A stretch of 64,000 nucleotides of DNA from Onthophagus taurus (taxonomy: Eukaryota > Arthropoda > Insecta > Coleoptera > Scarabaeidae): the NCBI RefSeq assembly GCF_036711975.1, contig NC_091972.1:8189001-8253000 (forward strand), read 5' to 3'. The position numbers and the translations under genes are program-made. Of this stretch, positions 47,042-58,300 are shown in pieces (the stretch's first letter is position 1; every line of letters begins with the position of its first letter). The notes below the pieces were generated by a model. That model was not told the DNA's origin. It made no database searches and saw nothing but the letters and a program-made list of their open reading frames with translations.

Positions 47042-47339
47042 CATATGTACATAGTTGTCACAAATTCAAAACAACATAATCCATCTTAAATGTAATCATT
47101 TTTTTAACATTTAATATTAAATCATTGAATCTAAATTATAATAAGCTCTTCAACAAAATAACTTAATAATTAAAACAATTTCATATCAAAAATAATTTAG
47201 GGATTTTATTTTTATACAATTGTCACTTTGACGTTTGACGCATAACGTAAACAACCGTCAAAATCGTATTTAAACCAGTTTTACATTTATGTTTTTTAAA
47301 TAAAACATGTGTTAAATTTAATATTACGCTAATATCACC
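47042..47339 (+). promoter_or_regulatory. Promoter interval of the Three rows-like gene
   Basis: Only ~300 bp separate the transposon end from the start codon. The interval is AT-rich with a TGACGTTTGACGCATAACG stretch at about 47,230. No TATA box is clear. The nearby transposon arm is a potential influence on this promoter. Confidence 0.35.
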
Positions 47340-50300
47340 ATGGCTTTATCGAGTATAGGAAATAAGATATCAACCGCACTAAAACAAGAAGATTTCACCG
47401 TTGTTCTCAAGAGCATTCACGAACTGAAAACGACGAATCAAGCGATTCAAGTGCTTTATTTAATTTATAAATCACGCGAAGAACCGGAATCGATAAATAA
47501 TATTACACCAAATGAAATTACAACGCTGATTTCAGCAACGTTTACGTTTATTAAACAACCTACAGATAACGAAATAAAGCATTATTTATCCTGCACTTAT
47601 AGGTTATTACAATATTTAATCAAAGAGGTAGGTTAAGATTTATAAAATTGATTCGTAATAAAATGTTTATGTTGTTTTAGGATGCTTATAATAATATATT
47701 TGAACTAAAAGATGTTTGGTGCCCACCCTTTATTACCAAAAACACATCAAAAGAGCATTTGGAAACATTTTTAGCACAATTTCTTTTATTGTTAATTTAC
47801 AGTTCAAAATTGATTGCGCTAAATGATGAGAGAGTTGAAAAGTTAATAAGTTTAATTATTGATACAATTTCAAGATTTTCTTTAGAACTACTTATTGAAA
47901 AAAAAATTCTTAACTATTTGTATCAGATATTGTGGAAACTGATTAATACAAAAGCATTTGAAACATTATCCAAATATTTATTAACAAGATGCATTGAAAA
48001 TAACAATGTAAATAAATTACTGGAAGTAATTTATTATATGTTATCGTCACAAAGAAAAGGATTTGATTCGTATCAACCATTTTTAAACATCGAAAATGAA
48101 TTAAACTCATTTGGTTTATTTAAATTAATATTAACTAACATTAAAATGATGATTACAAATGGAATTTTTACTGAATGTGTAAACCTAATATATGGTTTAA
48201 AAGAAAATGAATCCATAAATCAATACGCCAAGATTTTAGAAGTTTTTTTTTTACAACACATAAATTTAAAACCTGATAAAGGTGTGGAATCTCATTTAAA
48301 TACATTAAAACATCATACAGAAATTGTAGGATTATGTGATTGTTTAGAAAGTAAATGTAAAATAATAAAATTGGAATTAAATCGATTAATGATCATCAAT
48401 TCATTTTATAACTATATATTAAATAATGATGACATTCCAAAAAGTTGCTTAAAAACGATTTTAAACGTTTATATTAAAACGTTTTCTCTTTATAATGAGA
48501 AAAATCTAAATGAAATTAATGTCAACTTATTTACAAGTACACTCTCAATAATATTTAACACAGCTACAAAATTAGATAAAAAAAATGTTTACAAAGAATT
48601 TGCAATACAATTTTTTGAAATAGTGGTTAAATGTTACTTAATCTTGGAAAATTTGATACCACACAATGAACAATACGAAGGAAGCTTCTTACATACTTCT
48701 CTTACATTAATAAGTAACAATTTTATGGCTTTGGGACAAATTGAAAAAGCAATGGCAGCTATTGCATATAATGTGTTTCATTGCAAAAAAGATTTTAAAA
48801 CTTGCATCTGCACTTCGAAGTGGATTCAAATAAAAACAAGTCACAAAGAAAACTTAACAATTAAAAAAATTACGATTGCTTCGTTATTAACAAATAAATC
48901 AAAACTACAAACGTTTAAAACGTCGTTTAATGAAGAAGAAATATCTTACATTTTATTAAAAGAAATTAAAATTTATTCGACATTTTATAAATCGAAAATA
49001 CCTTTAACCTATTGTTGTTTGGAATTAAATGAATTTGGGAATTCGTTTTTAACAGGAGAAGCTTTGGTTATGGCTTGGTTTAATAGTCCCGAAATTATTT
49101 TACCAGAAAATTATCCCATTATAACTGATCTTTTGAGTAAATTTGAAAAAAATACGATCGATTTTAATGATAAGAGTCGAATTGAAATCGCTAAAGTTTA
49201 TTATTTGTTGTATCACGTGAACATAAAATGTTTAGGGAACGAAATTAAAGAACAAATTTTGATGCAGCCTCCTGAAAAAGAAGATAAATCTTATAGATAT
49301 GGTATGGATATACCAAATAATAAATGGGATTGTGCCATAATCCATCAGTTAAGCATGGAAGAAATTAGCCGTGTTAAAACACCCTTAATTAAATGTAGAG
49401 AAATTTTGGAAGGAATTTTTTTAAGCGATTCGTTTGAAAATAAGGTAAGGGATTTATATTTAAAAAATAAAATAAAATCAGTTCAAAGATGAAGGTAAAT
49501 GTTTATGTATTCATAATAATTGATTAAATAGTTTAATAATTAATTCACAAGATGCTCAAATAGATATTCTAGATTGTATCTTGATTATTTCGTTTATAAC
49601 TGTATCCCAGATCATGTTTTTAGTATCTTGCTATATACTTTTGTCATTTGCAAGAATTTTTCTAATTGTACAGGGTCGGGTTTTTTTTTCAATCAGACGT
49701 TGGTGTGTTAATTTGTTTGTTAAACATCGTCAGTTGTCAAAATGTTTTGGGTGAAAGCAATCCGCGGTTGCAGTTTCTACTGCAACCGCGAAGCTAGTCA
49801 ATCGCAAATAGTCGCGGTGCTGTTCCTGCCCATAGATCCTTCTTATTATGAATAGAAGCGGTTAAGGCAGTTGGAAATGTGTCCCGCAAGAGACCAGCAG
49901 CAGCACGGACCATTAGAATTTCTACAACAACGATGCTGTCCAAGCTTCAGTTTTGCGATCTCACAATGACCAATACTTTCATCCATACAAAATTTTAGTC
50001 GCACTACAACTTTCTGAACGCGATATGAAGAGTAGGGATGAATCATATGGATCATTGGGAATTGGGACACATTTTTTATAAGAAAATAATCGCAGAGTAA
50101 CAGTAAATTGGGAGCGTTATGTGGCTATGTTTGGTAATTTTTTTCTGCCAGCTTTTGAAAACTTTGCTGTTGGCGAAATATGGTTTCAGCAAAATGGGAT
50201 AACTCCTCCACCAGAGGTGTTTTTTTTATGGAGTTACCTCAAATCGGAAAGTCTTTAACAATCGTCCTGCAATTCTGTAAGCATTAAAAACCAATATTTC

Positions 50301-53300
50301 TCATTAAATAACCAACATACGGGTTGGGTTGGGTTGCTATGCTGGAGAGAGTCCATTTGCAGAAATCGGCTACAACCTCAACTTATCGAAATATAAAGAT
50401 AAGCAGCTGCATTGGTGAAGTATGGTTTCATCAAGATGAGACAACTTACCTCAACCAGAGGTAATTTTTTTATGGAGCTACATCAAATGGAAAGTCTTTA
50501 ACAACCGTCCTGCAACTCTGTAAGTATTAAAAAATGATATTCGTCATTAAATAGCTAACATACCGGTTGCTATGCTGGAGAGAGTGCACTTGCAAAAATC
50601 TGCTACAACCTAAACTTATCGAAATAAAAAGATTAAGGTTGGCGAAATATGGTTTCAGCAAGATTGGAAAGCTTGCCTCCAACAGAGGTGATTTTTTTAA
50701 GGAGCTACCTCAAATCGAAAGTCTTTAACAACCGTCCTGCAACTCTGTAAGCATTAAAAAACGGTATTCGTCATTAAATAGTCCACATACCGGTTGCTAT
50801 GCTGGAGAGAATCCACTTGCAGAAATCGGATACAACCTCAACTTATCGAAATAAAAAGATAAGCAGCTGCATTGGTGAAGTATGGTTTCATCAAGATGAG
50901 ACAACTTACCTCAACCAGAGGTAATTTTTTTATGGAGCTACATCAAATGGAAAGTCTTTAACAACCGTCCTGCAACTCTGTGAGTATTAAAAAATGATAT
51001 TCGTCATTAAATAGCTAACATACCGGTTGCTATGCTGGAGAGAGTGCACTTGCAAAAATCTGCTACAACCTAAACTTATCGAAATAAAAAGATTAAGGTT
51101 GGCGAAATATGGTTTCAGCAAGATGGGAAAGCTTGCCTCCAACAGAGGTGATTTTTTTAAGGAGCTACCTCAAATCGAAAGTCTTTAACAACCGTCCTGC
51201 AACTCTGTAAGCATTAAAAAACGGTATTCGTCATTAAATAGTCCACATACCGGTTGCTATGCTGGAGAGAATCCACTTGCAGAAATCGGATACAACCTCA
51301 ACTTATCGAAATAAAAAGATAAGCAGCTGCATTGACGAAGTATGGTTTCATCAAGATGAGACAACTTACCTCAACCAGAGGTAATTTTTTTATGGAGCTA
51401 CCTCAAATCGGCAGTCTTTAACAACCGCCCTGCAACCCTAAGCATTAAAAAACAATATTCCTCATTAAATAACCAACATACCGGCTGCTATGCTGGAGAG
51501 AGTCCACTTACAGAAATCTACAACAACCTCAATTTATCGAAATAAAAAGATTAAGCAGCTGCGTTTGCGAAGTATGGTTTCAGTAAGATGGGACAACTTA
51601 CCTCCAGCAGAGGCCAAATTTTTATGGAGCTACCTCAAATCGTCTTTAACAACCGTCCTGGAACTTTGTAAGACTTGATTTTTTAACCCTGTGTTGCCTG
51701 ACATGAGTAAAAATTAAAAATTCTCGACTTTTTAAAAAAATATTTGTTTTTTAACTTTATTAGTATATCTATGTGCTACTTTTAAATTATTTCATGGTAC
51801 TCCGCCCTACACTTTTTTTTTCGTTGCAACACAAGTATACATTGCATAGTGAACACTTAGAATATGGACGAGACTGAATTTTTTATGCTGCACATTGCGC
51901 AACGGCATCTGTTTGCATCAAAAGTTACCTAGCGTTTGCCCAGTTGACTCAATCTGACATCAGTTACAGTGGAAACGTTGCATTTTCTTTGCTTGGCAGT
52001 AGATCCAGAAGCATGATGGTTCCATGCAATTAGTCCAAGTGTGACTGAACGCTGAAATTCAAGAAGTGATACTAACAACTTCCAATATATGATGTATGCA
52101 TTATAAAGACCTACGGGATAGACCATAGCTTGTTCTCAGTTGGTCAGCAAGATCTACTCTACCCATATTAATATTATATATTAGTCTTCTTGTACCATCT
52201 TTTTGTCTTCTTTTGACATCAGTTGTCTCGCTTCCATACAAATTTGATGCTAAATACACTGGTCTATCCATACAAAATAGCCTATATCTAGTGCACTAAA
52301 TTTACTAATTTGTTCACCTCGCTTCATATCTTCACTAACTTTTGAATTTTTAAGGATACCTCCACGATTTGCACGAATGGTGCCGCACGCCAAAGTTTTC
52401 TCAGCTTTTAGTTTTTCTAATAATGGCACTGATGTGAAATAATTATCAAAGTAGATAATTCTATATTTTCCTCATTCTTTCTGTGTCAATTTCAAGACAA
52501 CTTTTTCCCCTAAACCAAACTACTGGAACTCTGGTACTTTAACATCTTTGCCCTGATAGATTTCAAATCTGATAATTTGATCTGCAATAAACCATAACTT
52601 GTAACCCCTGGCTTCACTGGATTATATTGTTTTATTGAGGTTCGTCCTTTCAATGTTATCATAGATTCATCTACCGATAGTTTAGCATCTACCAATAGTC
52701 TGTTTAACTATTGAGGATTCTAAATATGAGGATTTTCTGTCGAAGTGTCATAAATTTAGCCTAAACTTTCCTTGGCATTTGCTCTCCTTATTTTCTTCCA
52801 TTTATTGCGGCAGCTATTAATCTAGAATTAAGTAACGTTGATCAGTCACTCCTTAAATTAATTCAAAATGTGTCGTTTTTGAAGTCATTTAAAGTTTTTC
52901 ATGTTACAATTAAATTTTTTTATTTCCTTTAAGGATCATCTTGCAAAAATAATCGAAGAATTTAAGTTATTTGAATTTATTATGGAATTGGCGTTTTCAT
53001 TTTTATTACACACCGATTCTATTGAAGCCATCAAAACATTCTTATTATTGGAGAAAATTGCCGATAAAACTCAACGCTTTGATTACAAAATTAAAGCGAT
53101 CGGCCGGATTATAAATTCAATCGATATCGATTGTGTCTTACAATTATTTAAAGAAGGAGAAACATTGATAAATAAAGTATCATACGATGAAGCGTGCGAG
53201 TTCTACACGTACGTTTCAACGTCTTATTATAATAAAGGGGACATCAAGAAGAGTCATGAATATTATTTGAAAGCAAAAAATTATTTTAAACAAACTTCAA

Positions 53301-54946
53301 GCTTTGGGGATAAATTTATAAATATTGAATTGGAATTTCTTGAGTGGAAATTAATGAGTTTACCCGATAAAGGAGATATCTTTACTAATAACATGGAATT
53401 GATCCAAAGAAGTAGTACCATTTTTACTAAAATAAATTCAGTTTTTTGTGAACAAAGTAAGGAAAATTAATGTGGAAATGTACCTTTAAATTAATTTTTT
53501 TATTCATTTTTAGCTAATAATGTAAATCGTATAAAACTCCTTGAAATTCGTTACACATTCGAAATTAAATTACTTCATAGTTACAATATGAAATGGCCCA
53601 GAGAAGGACGTGGAGCGGCGAAATTATTGATAGATAGATGTCAAACGTATATTCTCCCATTTTATTACGCAGAAATAACCCTGTATTTAGCAAAAATGGA
53701 TTTACAATGCGAAAAATTATCGGATTGTCAAGCAAAAATCGATGGTTTATCGACTTTATTGGAAATCTCATCTGGAAATGAGGATCTTGAAAAATTAATT
53801 AAAAATTTCGATGGGATTTCTTTGGATAACAACATAACATTTAACAATAATTATAGCAAATTTACAAAGAATGGTTCACCTACTTTAAAAGTCACTAAAA
53901 AAGAATACCCACGTTTTACTTCACATCAAAATGATTGCGAATGTTTTTATTGTACATCTATTGATTACCAAAAGTTAGTATTGAATTATTTTATATTGAA
54001 AGGAACATTTTGGGCTGCACATAACGAAAAGAATACAGCTGAATATTTTTATAAAACCGCGTTAGTTATTTATAATACTTTAATCTCAAAAACAAATTAT
54101 ATCCTTAAACTGAAAAAAATCTTCAATTATAACATTTTATTAGATTTAAAGGAGACATTTTTAGAATGTTACATCTCAATTCTGCATCACCAAGCAAAAT
54201 TATCAGTTGGTACCAAAAAATTTAACGCTGAATTGATTACCTTAATACCAAAAATTAAATACAAAAACTCATTATTATACCAAGAAACTCATCAATTACA
54301 ATTAAATAATCTTCTTTTATGTTATCAAAAGATAAATTCAACAACTCCAAGTAGCCCAAAAGTTTCAAGTCCCACAAATGATAATAACGCACTTGTAAAA
54401 ACTCCTGAGAATAATGTTTCACAAGTAAAATTTGTTGCATCACAACGTGTATCACCGCTAACTAAAAAACGTGTAGTAAAGTCGATTCCTTTTGATTCCT
54501 CTGATGATGAAATCGGAGAAAGTTCATCAAGTACTACAACAATAAGTAATAAAAGAACGACTAAAACGCCTGCTATTAAAGTTTATCAAGGTAATTCAAA
54601 AGCTAAAAGTGAGAAAAAAACTGCAAAAGCACCGAAAATTTTGGTTACTGTTCCATCAGAAGAGAAAGTTAATATTGAATCTAACCACAGTAATATATGG
54701 AAACTTAAAGAAAATGATGAAAGTTGTATTGATGAAAATAAAAATCCTCAAGGAAATGATTCGAAAAATATTAAAGGTAAAAATGTGAAAGATAATATTA
54801 AGGGTAACAAAGGAAGTGGAGTTGTTAAAAAAACGAATAAAACTTCTATTAGTGATAATAAGAATAATCAGGAAGGAGATTCAAGTGAAGAAATTCAAAG
54901 GAGGACTTTACGATCTGCTGTAAGAACTAAACGTAATCCTAAATGA
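47340..54946 (+). CDS. Large helical-repeat protein resembling separase N-terminus / Three rows
   Basis: Four exons give 1,335 aa: 47,340-47,627; 47,681-49,444; 52,934-53,456; 53,514-54,946. All junctions are GT-AG and in phase. The first ~1,050 residues are Leu/Ile/Lys/Asn-rich amphipathic helices of TPR/ARM character (for example EACEFYTYVSTSYYNKGDI and AEYFYKTALVIYN). A Cys pair motif CECFYC lies near residue 980. The last ~270 residues are disordered, acidic then basic (SDDE, KRTTKTPAIKVYQG, a terminal RRTLRSAVRTKR), with no protease His/Cys dyad. A helical N-domain plus linker without protease matches insect Three rows (Drosophila, 1,379 aa), the separate N-terminal half of separase that controls sister-chromatid separation. 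The family call is by architecture, not by a diagnostic motif, and could be wrong. Intron 2 (3.5 kb) is filled with transposon sequence. Confidence 0.55.
49760..49792. repeat. Short perfect hairpin in intron 2
   Basis: CGCGGTTGCAGT at 49,763-49,774 is followed after a 4-nt loop by its exact complement at 49,779-49,790. It lies ~90 bp inside the mariner-like element and may be part of its subterminal structure. Confidence 0.8.
50160..51680. repeat. Tandem repeats (227/233 bp) forming a 460-bp higher-order unit
   Basis: The landmark GCTATGCTGG starts at 50,336, 50,569, 50,796, 51,029, 51,256 and 51,487, giving spacings of 233, 227, 233, 227 and 231 bp. Alternate monomers are nearly identical: 50,401-50,860 and 50,861-51,320 differ by only a few bases, and a third, partial dimer starts at 51,321. 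Each monomer carries the transposase scraps WFxQDxx and LKSKVFNNRPATL, joined by the same internal deletion. Confidence 0.95.
51930..52790 (-). pseudogene. piggyBac transposase remnant
   Basis: The minus strand gives LSVDESMITLKGRTSIKQYN (52,625-52,684), then YGLLQIK, then, further downstream in other frames, EKTLACGTIRANRGGILKN (near 52,340-52,400) and KVSEDMKRGEQISKF. These are consecutive blocks of the piggyBac/PGBD transposase (SxDExMxxFKGRxSLKQYxPxKP..., LxxxxxxACGTIRxNRKGxP). Several frameshifts are present and no termini were identified. It lies in intron 2 of the Three rows-like gene, opposite to it. Confidence 0.88.
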
Positions 54947-55396
54947 TGAAATTGTTAGTATGTTTTGTTGTTGAGGTTAAATTATTATAACTAAAGCTCA
55001 GGATAGATTGTGCCTTCTAAAATAGTTTAATAAAAAACTTGTTTATTTTTATAGAGAATGTTCAATGTTAAATAAAAATTCGAATTCTAACGAATTTATT
55101 TAATGGTTTTTATTTAACCTAAGTAGTCACAATTATTTCATTTCTAATAAATTTTTTTTAATTAATTTATTTTTGATTAAATTTTTTTATAGGGTTTTTT
55201 TATGTTTTTAAGTTTAAAAAAAATCCCTGCTGTTTTCCTCTTGTTATCTGTCAAATGACGTGTACAGGTTATGTGGTGTTTATTACAAATCGGTTTTTCA
55301 AAAATGCATTAAATTTAATGTATTAATTATAATAAAGTATGAAAAATAAGCCGCTTCTAAAGAAAACGTTTGATGAATTTGAAGTAATTTTTTAGA

Positions 55397-58300
55397 ATGG
55401 GTACATCTGTAAGCAAAAATCAAGATTTAACAACAAACGAATATTTGTTAAAATTCGTTGATAAAGATCCTATTTCACAAAATGATCCTTTTTGGAATCG
55501 TTTCTTATCGTTTAACATAAAACCTCCAACCTCAAGGTAATTAGATAATTAACCACGTTTATTTAATTTTAGAGTAATTTTATTTTTATCTTTAGTGAAG
55601 ATCAATTGGCTTTAGATAATAAAACGGAACCGTTACTCCAAAAGTTATTGGTTAATAACTTACAATCAGGGAATTTTGGGGCACTTGTTAAAGTTTTTTT
55701 AACAAGATGTGGAGAATTATTAACAGCAGCCACCAATAATGAGTAAAAATAATAATAATTAAAATCGAACAATTTTTATTTCTTTTTTTTGTTAAAGCAA
55801 TATATATTGTTGGCAAATTTTCAACTCCCTTTTTGCAATAAGAAATATTTTAAAATATTTAACAGAAACAGTTGTTGAAGAACAATTAATTGAACACATT
55901 GAGATTAATGTAGAGGGAACATCAAGGCTCGAACAACTTCTTGGAGCTCTATATGGAATAATTGTTGATATACCACTCAAAGAATGTACATATGCTATAC
56001 ATCTGGAAGCAGTAACTTGTTTGATTGTATTTTTATCTGTGCAATTACACACAAATCGAAAAGCTGAGCAACTTGTTATTTATAAATTAATAATGAAAGG
56101 TCGACACGCTATTCATGCACCCTTATTCATTAAAAGTCTTATTGTGAATTTTATTGAGCAATTAAAAGCACCCCCAGGATTTAGTACAAATCAAGGAAAC
56201 AGTTTAGTTTTAGGTAAATTAAATTAATTATTCCAAAAATATTTTAATTTAATTATTTTTAATTATAGGTTTAGCCGGCTTATGGTCTATTTTAACTTTG
56301 AGTAGGAGAGATGGTGATACAAGAGATAGCAATGGTAAACTTGATATATTGGAAGCTCCATTAGCAACACAAAGTTTACTTTTGATGTTAATTTTAACAA
56401 ATCATTGTTCAACACAAAATAATCCTTATAGGCAATGTTTGTTTTCATGTTTAAATAGTCAGGGTAAAATTCCTACAATTATTAATTATTGCAATAATAT
56501 AAAAAATTTGTAGATAATAATCCAATTCCGCCAACGAAAGCACCAAGCGTTTTTAAAATTGATTACAATCAATTATTTTTTACGTTATGTAAACGTGCCA
56601 ATGGCGACGCTGCTACTTTACTTTTGTACCTTTTATTACATCGAAATCCTGCTTTTAAAACGCATCTTCTCGCAAGAATCGACTTGGATCAATTGGTATG
56701 ATAAATCACAATTAAAAAAATCTTCATTTTTAATTGTTTTTGTTATAGGTAATACCAGTTTTAAAAACATTGTATAATGCCCCAAATAGCAATTCACATC
56801 ACATTTATATGTCTTTAATTATACTCTTGATTTTAAGTGAAGATGATGCCTTTAATAGATCAGTACATGAAACGGTAAGTTGTGTAATTATGAGAGTCTA
56901 GACTGTTTTATTATTATTATTGCTGGCGAGCTGAGGGGAGCGGCCCCTTAAACTAAAACCCTAACTTAAACTCTACAAGTGTTTAGGGCAAATGTAGATC
57001 CTTGATGAACCTTAGTATTGCTCCAAGGTCTTATTCCTTTATCGCGGTAGGTGTCAGGCGTACTTTACTGAAAGTTTTGTGTCTTAGGCGGCCTCTGGTG
57101 ACGCATTCACAGAGTATATGTTCAATAAAATTGACAAGTTAATCCTTAGCTTGTTCAATGTACAGTGTGTACCCATTCGACCTGCGGATAGACGCATTAG
57201 TAACAGTTGGGCGACTGTAAGTGGGCGGAGCTTGCGCTCTCAGATATATCGAAAGCTTTAAAGATTTGAGAACGGGTGGTTTTTGTTAAGGTCGTTTTAT
57301 CAATTGTTTTCACTAATAAAAAAAAATGTAAAAAAGAAGGTTTTATTCTTTACATATTTTTTTTTAATTAAAAAGAAATAAATCCCTCGAACACTGTACT
57401 AGCAATTTTCTTAGTTATGAGCATCAGATCATGTCACTGCAAAAAATTTTATAGCAACAAATTTTCATCACAACTTCATACTAATAAAGAAAAACATGAA
57501 AAGCCGAAATGAAAAAAATAACTGCTCATTTATGTAATAAATGCTCAAATAACCCAACCAGTTGTAAAAATTCTGTCGGACGTTAGCAAATACATCCGGT
57601 GTAATTGTATTGCTTATTTCAATAATTTTTGCTTGTAACTCCTCTAAATTTGCTGGACGGTCATCTCCATATCCGTAAATCAAATTATTTAAAAAGGGCC
57701 ACAAAAAATAATCGTTGGGGGCTAATCAGGGGATCGTGCTGGCCATTTAATAGGACCTGAATTACCTATCCACTATTTTGAAGTCATATTTAAAAAATTT
57801 TCCACGTTACGGGTATTATGAGCCGGACAGCCATCTTGCTGAAACCAGAGATTTCAAAGTTAATCATGTAATTTTAGGTTTGGGTGACTATAAGAATTTT
57901 TATCAAAGTTACGAAGAATGCCAGAAACTTTGATTTTTTGTTAAAATAAAAATTTATTTTCTTTACAACCTCTAAAAATTTCATTTTTAAAAAAATTTGA
58001 AAAGATAAATTCCCAACTTGTATGAAATCGCTTTGTACCGCCCTCCGTGCAAGTGTCTGTCTTCGTCGCACTTCGAGGTTCGTGTGGTTACTGCGACCTG
58101 CGGATAGGGCTTTTCAATGTGTTAGACAAGGCATCGAATTGCATACGATTTTAATGAGTTAGATAAAGAGACACATATCAACTCCAATCGGCCCGATAAG
58201 TAAACGTAGTATATCTGTCCTGTGTTAACTAATAGAAGCCTTATTGTCGTCCTTTTTCCACTTACGTTAAACGTATCCGCAGCTCACCGGCGTGCACTCT

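Larger units (their letters stand above)
49671..51691 (+). mobile_element. Decayed mariner-like element expanded into a tandem array
   Basis: A left end TA-CAGGGTCGGGTTTTT begins at 49,671 and a matching inverted CAGGGTTAAAAAATC ends at about 51,691. Between them the plus strand has mariner-type scraps: HPYKILVALQL (near 49,985), RVTVNWERYVAMFGNFFLPA (50,095-50,155), then EIWFQQNG fused by deletion to FFLWSYLKSKVFNNRPATL. The intervening catalytic segment is missing. The fused tail is then repeated in tandem. The right boundary is less certain than the left. It lies in intron 2 of the Three rows-like gene. Confidence 0.7.

Noticed and set aside
52901-52933. Upstream ATG as the start of an independent gene at 52.9 kb
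   Set aside because: The frame is preceded by a good acceptor at 52,933 and joins in phase to the exon ending at 49,444, so it is exon 3 of the large gene.
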